Below are positions 1 through 13,400 of a stretch of DNA of 64,000 nt, piece after piece. The stretch is from Steinernema hermaphroditum (lineage: Eukaryota > Nematoda > Chromadorea > Rhabditida > Steinernematidae): assembly GCA_030435675.1 (NCBI GenBank), contig CM059621.1:15438001-15502000 (forward strand). Reading direction: 5' to 3'. The notes under the pieces are model-generated. The model was not told the origin of the DNA, ran no database searches, and saw only the letters and a program-made list of their open reading frames with translations. Each line of letters opens with the position of its first letter. Positions within the stretch are counted from its first letter, which is position 1. The position numbers and the translations under genes were made by a program.

Positions 1-60
1 GTGTGAACTAGAAAGTGTTCAAATATATTGCAAGAATGTATGGGAGATCTTTTTCTTGGG

Positions 61-640
61 TCAGTTAACATCGTACTTAGTTTTGTGTAATCTAAGTCCA
101 CCTAAAGCATTCATGTGATATGGTGCGTCCGTTCTAAACTCGGCCCACAAAAATGCAAAGACTACAAGGCTTTTCAGGTTCTTATTTAACACCGATTGTA
201 AACCAAAAACAAAAAGCTTAAGATGCATACAGAAATATCCCCAGTACATGTTTGTTTCAGTACGATAAGGTTCCGAGCATCATTAGCTGATACGTTTCGA
301 ATTGAACGCTCGATTCAACTAACAGCCGAGTTAAAGCTTATGCAAAAACCTTCCAGTTGATTGTTTGCTTTATAGTGCTCTTCGTTTTCGCTAATTCTAA
401 GAGTTAAGACCTCCTGTACCCAATTGATACATCTTTGTAATGTTATGTGTAATTCAATTGATAGCAACATCTGTGTAATGAGCAGAAAGTGGATGTACAA
501 AACAAAAATGCGAATTAGCGTCTGGTGGTGCCAAAGCAAAACGAAACTGTAAAAAGACAAAACAAAACAAAAGTCACCGTCTAACGCACCGAAATTTCAA
601 TTTCCGATGCTTTTCGAACACTCGACAAGAATGGCGCTGA
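61..640. repeat. Dispersed repeat family A, copy 1
   Basis: This stretch is matched at roughly 4795-5380 in the same orientation and order. Shared landmarks are an AT-rich start with CATCGTAC, a block with ACCAAAAACAA, a block CCTTCCAGT..TTTATAGTG, and CCCAATTGA followed by TGTAATGTGTAATTCA. Similarity is patchy with small gaps, so the copies look old. A shorter third match begins near 3345. The open frames here are short and share no recognisable protein. It is probably a non-autonomous element or segmental duplicate; ends and target-site duplications could not be fixed. Confidence 0.6.
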
Positions 641-685
641 GCCAAGATGCACTTTCGATTCAGGGCAATCCACCAACCACTATGC

Positions 686-1905
686 ACCAAGCGATCGAAT
701 GCGAGAGTGTTGGCTAAACCGATCGTGCAATGCAATCTTCTCGGAATCTCCGATCAACAAATGCCCAAACAACAAAAAAAAATCATATCGAATGTGAACT
801 ACAAGTCAGATAATTTGTTTTTAAAAACAACAAATAGGTTTGTAAAGCGACCTTCAAAAATAACCTAATTCTGATATGACCAAAGGTTTCGAAAGCCACC
901 GTGTATGACACTTTAATTGTTTGCTTTCTGATCTGAATTCTGAAGTATCCAATTACAGACAAAGATCATGTTCTAGTAGTCACTCCCGGTTCCCCAACGG
1001 TCTACTTCATTGCGTTCACTACGCAGCACTAACAAATATTTTTTCTTCTAAGAGAAATGCGATTAGCCTATGCACCAAGCGATCGAATGCGGCAGTGTTG
1101 GCTAAACTGATCGTGCAATGCAATCTTCTCGGATTCTCCGATCAACAACTGTCCCAGACAAGAAGAAATCTGGTCACAACGCTCTTTATTGCGAATCAAC
1201 GGAAGAGTCACAAACAATGAAATCGAAAACAATCGCAACACAATAAAAACAACGAGTGCAAAGTTATGCGCGCGACCGCCCCAAGGTCCGAGTCCCGCCA
1301 CGATCTCTCTAAGCTCTCCGAAACAAACAAATTCTATGGGCTACTGTTTTATAGCGCTTTTCATCATCTTCTCTTGGTGCAGCCTTTCAATCTTCCGATC
1401 TGCATTAAGGCAAATCTTGTACGTAATCTTGTACGCGAGTGTCATAGCTTCATTTTAAGCATCAATTTATTGAGTTTGAGGAATGCTACAGTAAATTGTG
1501 GCAAATTTATCTTGTTGCAGTTTATTTGGGTCATCCTGCGATTCATGAAAACATTAATTCAGTCAGACTCTTTCTAGAAAGTTCGAGAGTTGTAAATTTA
1601 TAATGGATAAGGTGTTGTTTGCAAAAATCATATCTAAAGTGAACTATAAATCAGATAATTTGTGTTATAAGTTGTTCAATGCAACGGTCAAAAATAAGCT
1701 AATATTCTGATATGATCAAAGGTTTCGAAAACCGCCATGTATGACACGTTAATTGTTTGCTTCCTGATCTGAATTCTGAAGTGCCCAATTACAAACAAAA
1801 ATCATGTTCTACTCGTCATTCCCGGTTCCCAAACGGTCTACTTCATTGCGTTCACTACGCAACACTAACAAATATTTTTTTCTTTTAAGAGAAATGCGAT
1901 TAGCC
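686..1905. repeat. Tandem-like duplicate blocks (family C)
   Basis: Two kinds of block recur here. A block of about 65 bases containing GCGATCGAATGCG and TCGTGCAATGCAATCTTCTC is found at 686-750 and 1075-1150. A block of about 190 bases beginning CAAAGGTTTCGAAA and ending AAGAGAAATGCGATTAGCC is found at about 880-1069 and 1715-1905. Copies within each pair are close to identical apart from substitutions, so they are direct repeats from local duplication. No protein can be assigned. Confidence 0.65.
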
Positions 1906-2059
1906 TCGTACAACCCACGCTGATTAGACATTTTCATCAAGGATTGTTGGGCACTCGGCAGGTCTTCTTCTCCAAAGTGGACCGCAGCCATGGTGTGGAG
2001 ATCGGAACTATAGTAACCTCGGTAGCAATCAGAACACCACAAATGTCAACAAAAGGAAA

Positions 2060-4270
2060 TAAGTATAAAATGATATTCACGATTTTATTTCGCGAATCAA
2101 AGGCATTATGCCTTGCGCGACACCGAAAATAGACAAACAGAGGATGTCTGGCAGACGTCTTCATTCCTGGCGCGGCGTAGATGTCGAACCGGTCGTAGAC
2201 GGCGCACTTCACGGGGCATCTGGGAATCGGCAAATCTTCAGCTGCGGCAGCGGAATGTCGTTTGCGGCACAGCGGGCGCTTCTGAGCTTGCATCTGATGG
2301 TCCGTGGTCCGGGAGTTGCGTCTTCGGTGGTCCTCAGAGCGTCGGCGACCTTCGGGATGATAAATGATATTTTCCATTTAAAAACGCATGTTTCTTAAGA
2401 CCGTACAAAGCTGCTCCTTTTAATTATTATGGACCAGGGTCCATCTATACAGATCATCACAAAAGACTTCTTGTTTTTTATTTCGCTTTCATTTTCTGCG
2501 GCATTAAGAGCCTCAGGGATGTATTCAAGCAACACTGATCTGCGAAAGACTTAAACTAACGTGGGACTGAAGGATTTACACACAAAAATTAAGATAAAGC
2601 TCTTCCTACAAGGGAACGGCGAAATGCCTTTGATTTTTGAGTAGATGATGATAGATCCCTTCATAGCGTCTTCAGTAAAACAGCAACGACTTCCACGACT
2701 TTATTTCATGTATCAAAGGCATTACACCTTGCTTGACATCGAAAATAGACAGCAGTGGATGTTTCTTTGCAACCGGCTTCCTCCGTGGCGCTATTGTCGA
2801 GCCGGTGGGTGGCGGTGCGTTTCACGGGGCAAAACTTGGCAGAAAAAAATCGACAAAACTTCGGATACGACAGCGGAACATCATCTTCTCGGAGCATTTG
2901 GGTCACTGGGACGGCTTCGGAAAAATGAGGCCGTGGTCCGGAAGTTGCGTCTGGCGGTGTCCTCAAAGTGTCGGCGACCTTCGGGATGACTTCTCACGCA
3001 GCGGGATTCCTGGCGTTGGACATCTTGTTGTCAGCGGTGGAGGGACCACGGCTTCCGACTCACAACTGTCACGGGGTTTCCCATCAGACCAACCAGACAC
3101 TCAGAGAGCGACTGAGGGACCGACTGTTCGCCACCGAGTAAGACGCAGTAAAACAGTAACAGTGCAAATAATTTAAGATTGTTCATAATTACAACCACCA
3201 AAAATACATTGTGTTTTTCCGCGGTGATGCCTGCTGAGATTGCAAAAATACTTTTTATATGTAACTATAAAATTGCTGTACTTGTCCTGATGCTGCTGGT
3301 TGTGATGCGAGGTTGTACTAACATTTCAACAATGTATGCGAGCTTGTATCATTCTTAATTTCATATCATCGTACCTAATTTCATAGAATCTAAGCCTAGC
3401 TCAGCCGTTGTGCAAGCTGTGTCAAGCTATGGGGTCCTCGAATACAAAAATCAACCCCATTTATTTTCCTGAATTGATAGTAATACAATACCATGTGTAG
3501 AAGATCTCTTCGCAAAAAGGCACTTTTCCGCGTAGTGGCGTAAAGTGAAACGAAGCTTTCAGCTTCGCCCATCCTCAACTGGCGAAGCTACCAACAACCC
3601 ATAATTTCACTCCTAATTACACATAATTAACAGAAGTGTCGCTTTATTACTTCAAACTGAAGTGCATCTATCAGGAGAGAGCAGAAAGGGAAGGCTGTTG
3701 GTCTTCGTTAAACATCGACACCCTGAACGTTGAAGGAGTGACTATTATTACTCTGTCCTGGAACCATATTCCGATGACGAGTTTACGAGTTTATCTTCTC
3801 GTATCGAAGGCTTACACCTTGCGAGATGTCATATATGCACAAAAAGGCACTAATCACACCGTAGTCGCTGATTTTCCTCTGGCTTCGGCCGGAGATGGCA
3901 TCCAAGAAGAACGATCAGTGGTCCCATTAGTATGTGCGGGCGTTGAAGTGGCGAAGAGCTTGAATCAAGTCGCAGCGGACGGAGCGGGATCCCATCTTCA
4001 GCTGGCAGCGCAGACGTCGGAGTTGCAACGGTTCTTCGGCTTCTCTGGCTGCGCGGGTGGAGTCGGGCGGTTGTGACGGTCTTCTTGGCAAGACGGTGGA
4101 ACTACGGCTTCCTGGTGTTCCAGGCCTTCTGGGAGCCGGGGTGATCATTGCGTCCGCAATGACGATCGAGAACGACCTCTCACTCAACTCATTCGGCTCA
4201 GACAGCCTCAGAGAGAGCGAGTGGACGACCCGACCGATCGCTGGGGACACAAATGAAAGACCATTCCGAT
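2060..4270. repeat. Dispersed repeat family B, three degenerate copies
   Basis: Three related segments lie at about 2070-2360, 2690-3000 and 3780-4080. Each begins with a phrase like GTATCAAAGGCATTACACC, then a Gly/Arg-rich looking stretch containing TCGAACCGGTCGTAGACGG or a variant, and a final part with GTTGCGTC and GTCGGCGACCTTCGGGATGA. A further copy, partly in the opposite orientation, lies at 17600-18480. The GC content is higher than the flanks and long out-of-phase frames run through it, which suggests decayed coding or structured non-autonomous element DNA. The element type is not recognised. Confidence 0.55.
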
Positions 4271-4794
4271 GACAAACCAGCGTTTTCAGTAATACTGATT
4301 CCGATGACAAACCAGCGCTAAAATAACCGTTCCGTTCTTCACACGATCTTTTCAGTAATACTGATCTGTGTTCACAACAATACGGATCTGCGAAAGACTT
4401 AAACTTGAAAATGTTCTCACCAAAAATGGAGATAAAGCTCTTTCTCTTTGTAGCGCCTTCCAGTAAAACAGCACTAGTGCAAATACTTTAAGTTTGATTA
4501 CGAATATGATCGACAAAAATACAGTCTGTTTTCCCATTTGTCATTGGATTTGGCAATAACACAAAAGGAGAGCAACACGACATAAATGATGAAGCCTTCA
4601 CGAATCCGGAAAATATTGGAATTATTTTTTTGTATAACTATATAATTACTGTATTTTTCCTAATGCTGCTGGTTGTGACGCGATGTTATACCTAACTGAG
4701 ACAACTTAGTTAGACAACAAGTCAACTTAAGATGAATACGGAGACATTAGTTAACCAAGTGCGTTCGTCTGTGTTACAAAAATGTACCTTGCCT

Positions 4795-5380
4795 TCCTCT
4801 CGCGTCACTCATCATTGTACCTAATTTTATAGAATGTAAACCTAGCGGAGCCCTCGTGCATTCATGATGTTTTAAAGTCGCATGACAAAAATGCAAGACT
4901 GCAAGACGAAGACTTTCCAATTTTTTGTTCAACACCGATTCTAAACCAAAAACAACAAAGCTTAAAATGCATACAGAGAGATCCCTGGTACATGTTTGCT
5001 TCATTTTGATCATGAGGTCGTTTTTGTCGCCTTCAAAAATGCAATTTTTCTTTTTTTTTTTCAATAATACACCTTCCAGTCGAATATTTTCTTTATAGTG
5101 GTCTTCTTTTTCGCAAATACTAAAAATGAAAACTTCTTATGCACCCAATTGACAGCATCATCTATGTAATGTGTAATTCACTAGGTCGACAAAGTCAGGA
5201 GAAAGAAAAAGGATGAATAAGGCAAACAAATGAATAGATTAGTGTCCGGTGATGTCAAAGCAAAAATAAACTGTACAAAACAAACAAAACAAAAGTGAAC
5301 GTCTACACACTGAAACTTTAGCAACTTTTAAAAGTTCGATTCGGCTTCCTTTTCGAATATTTGACAACCCAACTGGTCCT
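4795..5380. repeat. Dispersed repeat family A, copy 2
   Basis: Second copy of the repeat at 61-640, same orientation. It carries the same ordered landmarks (ACCGATTCTAAACCAAAAAC, AAAATGCATACAGAGAGATC, CTTTATAGTGGTCTTC). The sequence between 5380 and 6130 holds no gene I can support. Confidence 0.55.
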
Positions 5381-6132
5381 TAATCAAGCGATCGTCCACG
5401 CGGGTTACTTGTGAGTCTATACGGTGAAGAATAGGATAAAAACAAAAATACGACTACATTAGTGTCCGGCGATTGCGTCACATTTTGTTGCAAAGCCTGG
5501 CCAGGTAAAAGATCTGCTTATCGATCTTCAAAAGAAGGCTGAGGCACGAAAATTTCAACAATTTATAATTTTGAAAGTGTGTTGCCGAATTACCAAATCT
5601 GTTCGTTCTGTGATTAGCTAATGATTAACTCTGGGCCGATGTCGATGACATCTTCTAGTTTCTCGCCGTTCGGCGACACTGATGATGACCAGGCGTGGCT
5701 GCGAAAGCAAACAAAAATGTAATTTTTGACAACATTTAAAGAACGTATCATTCGTTGCTCGCTTTACAGTAATCTTCATTTTTCTAACCTTGATTAATTA
5801 AATACTCATAAAATATGAACTAGTGCACTGGCAAAAAAATCCGATGTTTCTTGCACTCGCTCTCCGTTTTCAATACCTTTTCTTATTTACTTTGACAGAG
5901 AACGATACGCCTTGCACTGCATAAGCCGTTGATTCGAGAGTGCAAACTCGGTAAACACGGACAGAGATGGATGAGAAGACGATCGAGTGGAAGGCCCGAC
6001 CAATCGCCACCGACACAAATGAAAGAATCCTTTATAAAATGACAAAAATGCGATAAGATCAATTTCAAAGCGAAATTATTCCCCAATGAAGCAAACTGTG
6101 CAAAAGTCAATAGAATGGAATTTTACTAAGAC

Positions 6133-6720
6133 AGTCTACAGGGTGGGGCAAAAGTTCTTTGACTTTCAAAAGTGTCACAAATCGGCATAGAATTGACCAA
6201 TTTTCAAGCAAATTTATGAAGATATCATCAAAACGGTCTGAGATTTTAGAATATGACAAGAGATACTCGAAATGACCGCAGTGAATGGCGATAGAGGCCT
6301 TGAAACACTTCTTGGTGTCTACCACGATGATCGGACAATCTTTTCTTTTGGATCAATTCTTCCCATACTTTTCACATGGAGGCCGTCATGGACTGCAAAT
6401 TGGCACGTTTTGTAGAGTTGACTTTGCTCGATAACATACTCAAAACGGAATAATCATTCGGCTTCAAATCGGGAGAATTTGACGACCAAAACGATTTGTC
6501 TGAAAGCTTAGTACAGATCTTGCCACAGACAGCCATTGTTCATATCGATTTCCGGGATGGCGCCCAGTCCTGCTGCACGATCAACTTGACAAAAATCAAG
6601 CACCTATATTATGAGAATCACCATAAAAATCATCTCACCTATGCTACGAGCATTTCCCACCTGCGAGAGGAATCATTCAGCCAAAAATGTCATAACGATG
6701 CGTGATAAATACAACAAAAA
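6133..6720 (-). pseudogene. Tc1/mariner-type transposase relic with one terminal repeat
   Basis: Read on the minus strand, about 6580-6360 gives QQDWAPSRKS, then a stop, then W-SSNSPDLKPNDYSVLSML. This matches the catalytic block of mariner-like transposases (QQDGAPxH ... SPDLNPxDYxVW), with the second Asp in SPDLKPND and the third in NDY. A continuation frame at 6325-6107 resembles the family C-terminus. The left end, CAGGGTGGGGCAAAAG at 6139, is a typical mariner-like terminal inverted repeat. In-frame stops and frameshifts are present. Partial similarity to the upstream transposase part continues to about 6720. No matching right terminal repeat was found, so this is a dead, probably truncated element. 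Confidence 0.6.
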
Positions 6721-7420
6721 TAATGCTTGCCATTTCAAACATATAATACATAGATCTCCACGATGGCGCATCGTTCTACAGGGCTGGGTCTATGTTTCTG
6801 CGCCACACTGTATTGTGTTCTAACTGTGCAATGTGTGACTATTCGAAAGTAAGTAAGGAAATGCAAAAATATACTCTCGTCGTCCGTGAAAGACCGTAAA
6901 TGACGATGCTTGAGAAAATCACTCAAATAAGATAAAGACGCCGAGAATTGACCATTTTTTGACTCGAAACTCATTTTCTAAGAGCGATGCACGCTGAGCG
7001 AAATGTGTTTTACCTAGACAAACCGTGATTGCACAAGTGACCCATTTTCAATATAACAAACCACTTATTCAAGTGTCACTGATTGCGGTCCTGCCACGAA
7101 AAGCGGCGGTGACGGTCGCCATTATCCAAAAAATTAACTAATGATAACTTTCAATTTAAATAAAAATAATGACTTTCGCTTTCTGCCTATGCTATTCACT
7201 TTTCGGCTAAGCGATATCAACAAGAAAGAGTGAATAATGAAAATTCAACCGAAAACCTCAAAAAAGGATTATCCTTTCAAAAATATAGTATATTTTTTTA
7301 GGTAATGAAGCGCTCCTTGACAACGATAAGCGACAAATCGAATTCGAAGCATCTCACATTAAAGGTACCGTAGTAGAGTATAGATGTACGACCACTGATT
7401 TAGAGGAGAGAAACAACAAG

Positions 7421-10400
7421 ATGGAAACCTCTCGCAGTGATGATCGTTTCGCCAATAACTCTAACAGTAATCACTTTCAGTCCCATTATTCTCCATTTTA
7501 ATTCCAATTTTAGACCTTTTAGAAGTTGTGGATACCTTGACAAAAATTCAAGCATGCAAAGGTTCGCCTATCGACAGCGGTAAACGCCACCATTCACCTT
7601 CATCAAAAATTAATTTAGATTCAACGGATATATTTCGTAAAGGCGAAGAAGAGCATGACGATATTGCGATCATCGGCATCTCGGGAGCCTTTTCCGGAGC
7701 CGCCTGCATCGACGATTTCTGGCAAAATCTGCTAGAAGGCAACGAATGTCTCACAGCCGAAGACAGCCCCGATCCGGATACTGTAGCCGCTGGAGGCCTA
7801 ATTCCCGACACTGATAAGTTTGACTACAAATTCTTTAATTTGTCAAAAACGGATGCCGACCGCTTGGACCCTCAAATCAAGCAGTTCGTCATGCACTCCT
7901 GGAACGTTCTCGAATCTTCTGGATACATGAAGAAGAAGGACAACTTCAAGATCGGTGTCGTGGCAGGAGCTGAACCCAGCGATTACTGTGTCGCAAATAG
8001 CCGAGCCACCCATGGAAGTCTCGTCGAACTGTATGGTAGAAATCAGAAAGATTTCGTGGCTCAATGGACCAGTCATCTTCTCGACCTCACAGGTCTTTCG
8101 ATGGGGGTCTACACTGCTTGTTCCACGGCTCTAACCGCGATCCACAAAGCGCGAGATGAACTTCTGACAAATCGAGTGGATCTCTGCTTGGCAGGAGCAG
8201 TCTCCCTGGTCCTCCCTGAGAATCTTGGCCATGACATTGATTCTAGCCAGCCTATGGCTACAGAGCCTCACTGTCGCCCCTTCAATCCCCTCGCCACTGG
8301 AATCGTCAGAGGTTCGGCTGTTGGCGTTGTCCTCCTGAAGAAGCTCTCAAAAGCGCTGGAAGACAAGGATCAACTTCTTGGAATTATCAGATCGGTCCAT
8401 CTGAACTCAGACGGCAGAGAGAAATCGAGTTTCATGGCGCCGAATCCCACCCAACAGGCAGAGTGCATGCTTCAGGCGCTGAAAGAGGCTCGAGTAGATC
8501 CTAACGAGGTTGGATATATTGAGTGTCACGCGACCGGAACAAAAATCGGAGATTCTCTCGAGCTGGAAGCCATAAAGAGGGTCTACAAAGATAGAGTTCC
8601 AAGATTGGGCTCTGTAAAAGCCAATATCGGACATGGATTCGCCGGAGCAGGAATGGCGTCCTTAGCGAAGAGCCTGAAGATGTTTAAGACGGGCTTGATT
8701 CCCCCGCAAATCAACTTGGAAAAAGCGGAGAGGATCGGAAGTCTAAAATCGGCTTTTACGTCTATTCACGCTTTTGGAATTGGAGGTTCGAATGCAGTTA
8801 TGTTGCTGGAGGAGCCCCCTACCGTAACTCATACAAATGGAGTCGAAGAAGAAGGACAATACCGTCCAGTTATCCTCCCAATTTCGGCGAAATCAGAAGA
8901 ATCTTGCCTAGCATACTGTAGGCGTCTCTCTCAGTATTTGTCCGACGATATGGATCTTTCAAAAATCGCTCATACCCTCATTTCAACAAGAGAACTCTTT
9001 CCCTACCGTACTTTCGTCGTCGCCAGATCCATATCTGAAGCCAAGGCTAAGCTGGCTACCGTAACCCAGATCTACAAATCTGAAGACATCCCCACTGAGT
9101 CGATAGCGTTCTTCTGCTGTCCTCAGGGAGTGGAATATCCCGAAATGGTCAAAGATTTCGACTTCAACTTATCTGGAAGAGTGCAAGAAGACCTGGTCTT
9201 CCTCAGCAGCCACATAATGAAGAGGCTCGAAGATTACGGCGTTCATTGTGGGACCATTTTCGGCCATAGTCTGGGAGAATATGCTGCTTTATTACAAGCT
9301 GAAGTGTTGGATGGTCGAGCGATGAAGAATCTGTTGAGCATACGACAAGATCTCCAAGATTCAACCGTAACCGCTGATATGGTGGCCATCAAGAACCTCT
9401 CGACAGCTCTTCCAGAAAACGTTGAATGCTCTGCAATGCTCTCTGACGCCCTAAAGTGCTATGTTGGGCCCCCGGGCTCATTTGACGGTCTTGACACGAA
9501 AGCCCTGAATTTCAAGAAGTTAAAGACAACGCATGGATACCACAGCTCGATGATGGAGCCGATATTGCCAGCCTTCCGTCAACATTTGAATGAAACGGAG
9601 TTTACAGCAGCAAAAATTCCAATAATTTCAAATTGCGATGGTGAAAGCCTATCTACCATAACCCCCGAATACTTAGTCAGGCATATGAGAGAGCCAGTTC
9701 GATTGGATTTATCGATAAACCATCTCCTCCAGAACAACAGAATCAAGGTCATAGTCGAAGTTGGACCTCAAGGAATCCTTTCCAATCTGGTCGCCGAGAA
9801 AACGGACAAGGTTACCGTAGTCCCTACAGTTCTCTCCAAAAAAGCCTATCAAGCGAATCCCGACAGTAATCGGTTCCTCGAAGCTATCGGCCAGCTTTGG
9901 GCTCATGGAGCTACAGTATTTCTAAAGGCCGAATCGACCGGTATCGACTTTAATCTTCCCACTTATCAATTCGGGCCCCTAATCTGCTACAGTAACCGCA
10001 AGTCGTCTCAGGATCAATTCAGGCTCTATAAAAGACTTCTACAGTATGAGATGGTTACTGACGGAAGCAAAAATTCTGGAAACATGCATGAGAGCTGCAA
10101 AAATGAAAATCAGTTAATAATTCGTGCCAGGAGCCCTGATAAGCAAGTGCTTCGACCGTATCCAAACAGCCTGCAGGAAGATACGGTAGACAGATTCGGT
10201 GAAACAGAAGAGATTATCACCAAAAACAATGTGGTAGTGAAGAACGGATTAGTATTTACATATGGATATGAAGAATTTGACGACGATCCCGGCTACAGTA
10301 TTCCAAGCGGAGCTGCAGTTCTCTTGATCGGTGGAAATGGATTCCTTGGACAAGCCTATAGAAGATATTTCGAGAAGAACCATCCTGGTGTGAAAATTGT

Positions 10401-13400
10401 ATCCACAGACAGTCAGACTTTGAATGTCCTCAATGAAACGCAAGTTTTTGGGGTCCTGACACGAATTGAACGCCTTCATACGGTAGTCTTCCTATGTGGA
10501 AAGGTCAAGAATGCGCAAATCAAAGTAAAAGGGATTCAAAACGTTTTGAAAGCTTTGGGGCATTGCACGCCCATCGAGAACCTCATCCTGGCATCGTCCC
10601 TAACCAGCTTCGTCGACGTGCCAGGAGACGAGATCTACGCATCAGGCAACATCTACTTGGATACTGTAGCTTGCGAGAGACAAAAGAACATCAACACGAT
10701 AACATCCATCCAATGGCCGCCACTGAAAGGATCGAAAATGATGAAGAGCGTTGAAGGAAATGCACTGAAGGAGGTTCTGGAAACGAACTCCCTGAATATT
10801 AAGGACCTGCAGTACTTCATCGAGGCTACTGTAGGCCTGTCCGGAGTGTACGCCGTTTCTAATCACCACCCGAAGAAGATAAGAAATCACTTCCGATCAA
10901 AAAAGGCGAAGCCTACAATAAACTCGACGCTTGAGGAGACCAGCGCTTCGCGGCGGGACCAAGTAGCGGAAATATGGAAGAAACATCTCAATGTAGACAA
11001 AGTAGAAGATTCGGACAATTTCTTCGCACTAGGAGGGCACTCTCTGAATGGGATGAGCATCTCCCATGACTTGGGCATCACCACTAATCTGCTGTTCGAA
11101 CATCCTACTTTTACCGATTTTCTGGAAGCCACTCAGATCTTCAGGCCAGCACCTACCGTAGCCATCTCAAAATGTGATCGTCTCTCAAAAATTCCGCTCA
11201 CCTTCGCCCAAGAAAACATGATTATTCTGGATCAGATCGAAGAAGATAAAATAAAGTACTGTATTTGCTACAGTATTCATTTCGATGAGCACCTGGATCT
11301 TACTGTACTACAGTATGCCTTAAGAGGAATGATGGCGAAACAGCCTAGTCTAAGAAGTCGATTTGCCATCGACTCTCAAGAAGTGTTGTCGCTGACTGAA
11401 ACATTCCTGCCGATCACTTCTTCGGATGAAGAGATTACGGTATCCCTCGACGACCCCTACGAGATTACGGTATCTGGAAATACAGCAACCTTCTACAATC
11501 ATCACATCATCACCGATGGATGGTCGATGACTGTTTTTGCCCGAGAATTGGCCGAGTTGTATCAGCACTTCAAGAATTATACAAAGAATCTACCGTACAT
11601 CTTTCCTGAGATTACTATAGCCGACTATGCAGTGTTCCAACGTGAAAATTTCAATGCCGAAAAAGTGGGTGTCTTGAAGAAGCGGTTGGAAGGCGTTCCG
11701 TCGACAAGAATCACTTGTTCCGCACTTGATCAAAATAAACGTTTCGGTGTACGGTATCTGACCGTACCCGAGGGTCTCACCAAGAAAATCAGGGACCTGT
11801 CAAAGACCTATTCAACATCGGAATACATCATCACGCTTTCTGCTTTTGCCAGACTCATAAATCGCTGGAATGCAGACATAAACGCCAAGTCGATTACGGT
11901 AGGAAGTCCAGTGGCGGGAAGAAGTCGCGTCGAGACCCACAACCTTATTGGCTACTTCCTTAACAACATGGTGTTGAACTTTTCGTGCGAAGACCTGGAT
12001 AGAGACCCAGTGACCCATGTGAAGAAGGTCGTAGCGGAAGCGAGCGAATTCGAAGACGTACCGTACCACCTTCTTGAGAAACGAGACGTCTTTCATGTCT
12101 ACTTCAACTACAGACATGATCTCGACTTTCCAAAAATAGAGATCCCCGGTTTGCGCACTTCGTTTACCCAAAAATCGATAAATTCCGCTTTTGAACTGAG
12201 CTTTACCATCGACATCACCGACTACGGTACCAGGATTACGGTGGAATACAACTCTGGATCTTTCGATGAAGGCGATATCGAGGAACTTCTCCTTGATTAT
12301 CAAGAGAGCTTGGAGCATTTCGAACAAAAATTTAAGAAAATGGGACAGGCCGAACCGACGACTTTTACCGAACATCCAGACTGTTTCCACTTCAAGTTGG
12401 TCGACGAAGAACTGGTGCAGTTATCTCTGAATTTAAAAGAGAAGTATTTCCTAAATCATGGAGAACTAATAAGAAGTGATACCGTAATCCCCGTAGATCT
12501 CCCGCACCCAGACTTCCCTAAAGGCGCCCTTACCGTAATCCTCGCAGGAGCTGCCTACACAACAAAGCGTAACAAAAATACCGTAACCCTTGACTCCCTG
12601 CAATGCTCGAGAAGCTTCTATCCCAGCTTCTTCTACAGTACCAATACCGTTTACGACATCGCCTATGTCATCTACACATCGGGATCGACAGGCAAGCCGA
12701 AGGGGGTTACGGTAGGCAGAGACAATCTACTGGCCTTCTTGGCACAGAACCCTGTTCCCAGTGGAAGAAGAGTAATGCACTCCGTGAGCCCCAACTTCGA
12801 CGTCAGCTGCTTCAATATGTTCGCTTCAATCGCGTCGAGAGCCAAACTCGTCTCAGGCAATGAAGTACGAACGGTCATCGAGGATACGGTAGCGCTGAAG
12901 GGTCAGATTCTGTTTCTTACGTCGGCGATGTTCAACAGTCTAGACAAGAAGAGTCTAGACGATCTTGCAGATCTAGAAGAACTCTACGTGGGTGGCGAAA
13001 CGCCGAGCAGTCTTAATTTGCGGAAATGTCGCTCGTTCGGTCTCAACGTGACCCAAATTTATGGGCCGTCAGAATGCACGATTTGGTGCAAAACCTCAAG
13101 ACATAAAAATGGAAGAGTTATAGGGAGAGGATACGGTAACCAGACGAGATTCCGCGAATTGGTAATTCGTGGACAGTGCGTCGCCAGAGGCTATATGGGT
13201 GCACACCAGGGGACTTTCTTGTCCGATGCCTACCGTACCCCTGAAGACATCGCTCTGAGACGGAACCCGAAGGCCTTCAACACAAAGGATCTGGTGCGAA
13301 ATCGCTTCGGGAACCTGGAATATCTGGGCAGGACCGACGACCAAATCAAAATTAAGGGCGTCCGGGTTACGGTATCTTCGCTGGAAGCCCAACTTTTACG

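Noticed and set aside
7305..7403. An extra first exon of the synthase starting ATG at 7305 with donor AAAG|GTACCG.
   Set aside because: Joining it through a 39-nt intron gives a phase that runs into a stop in the long exon, whereas the ATG at 7421 joins cleanly.
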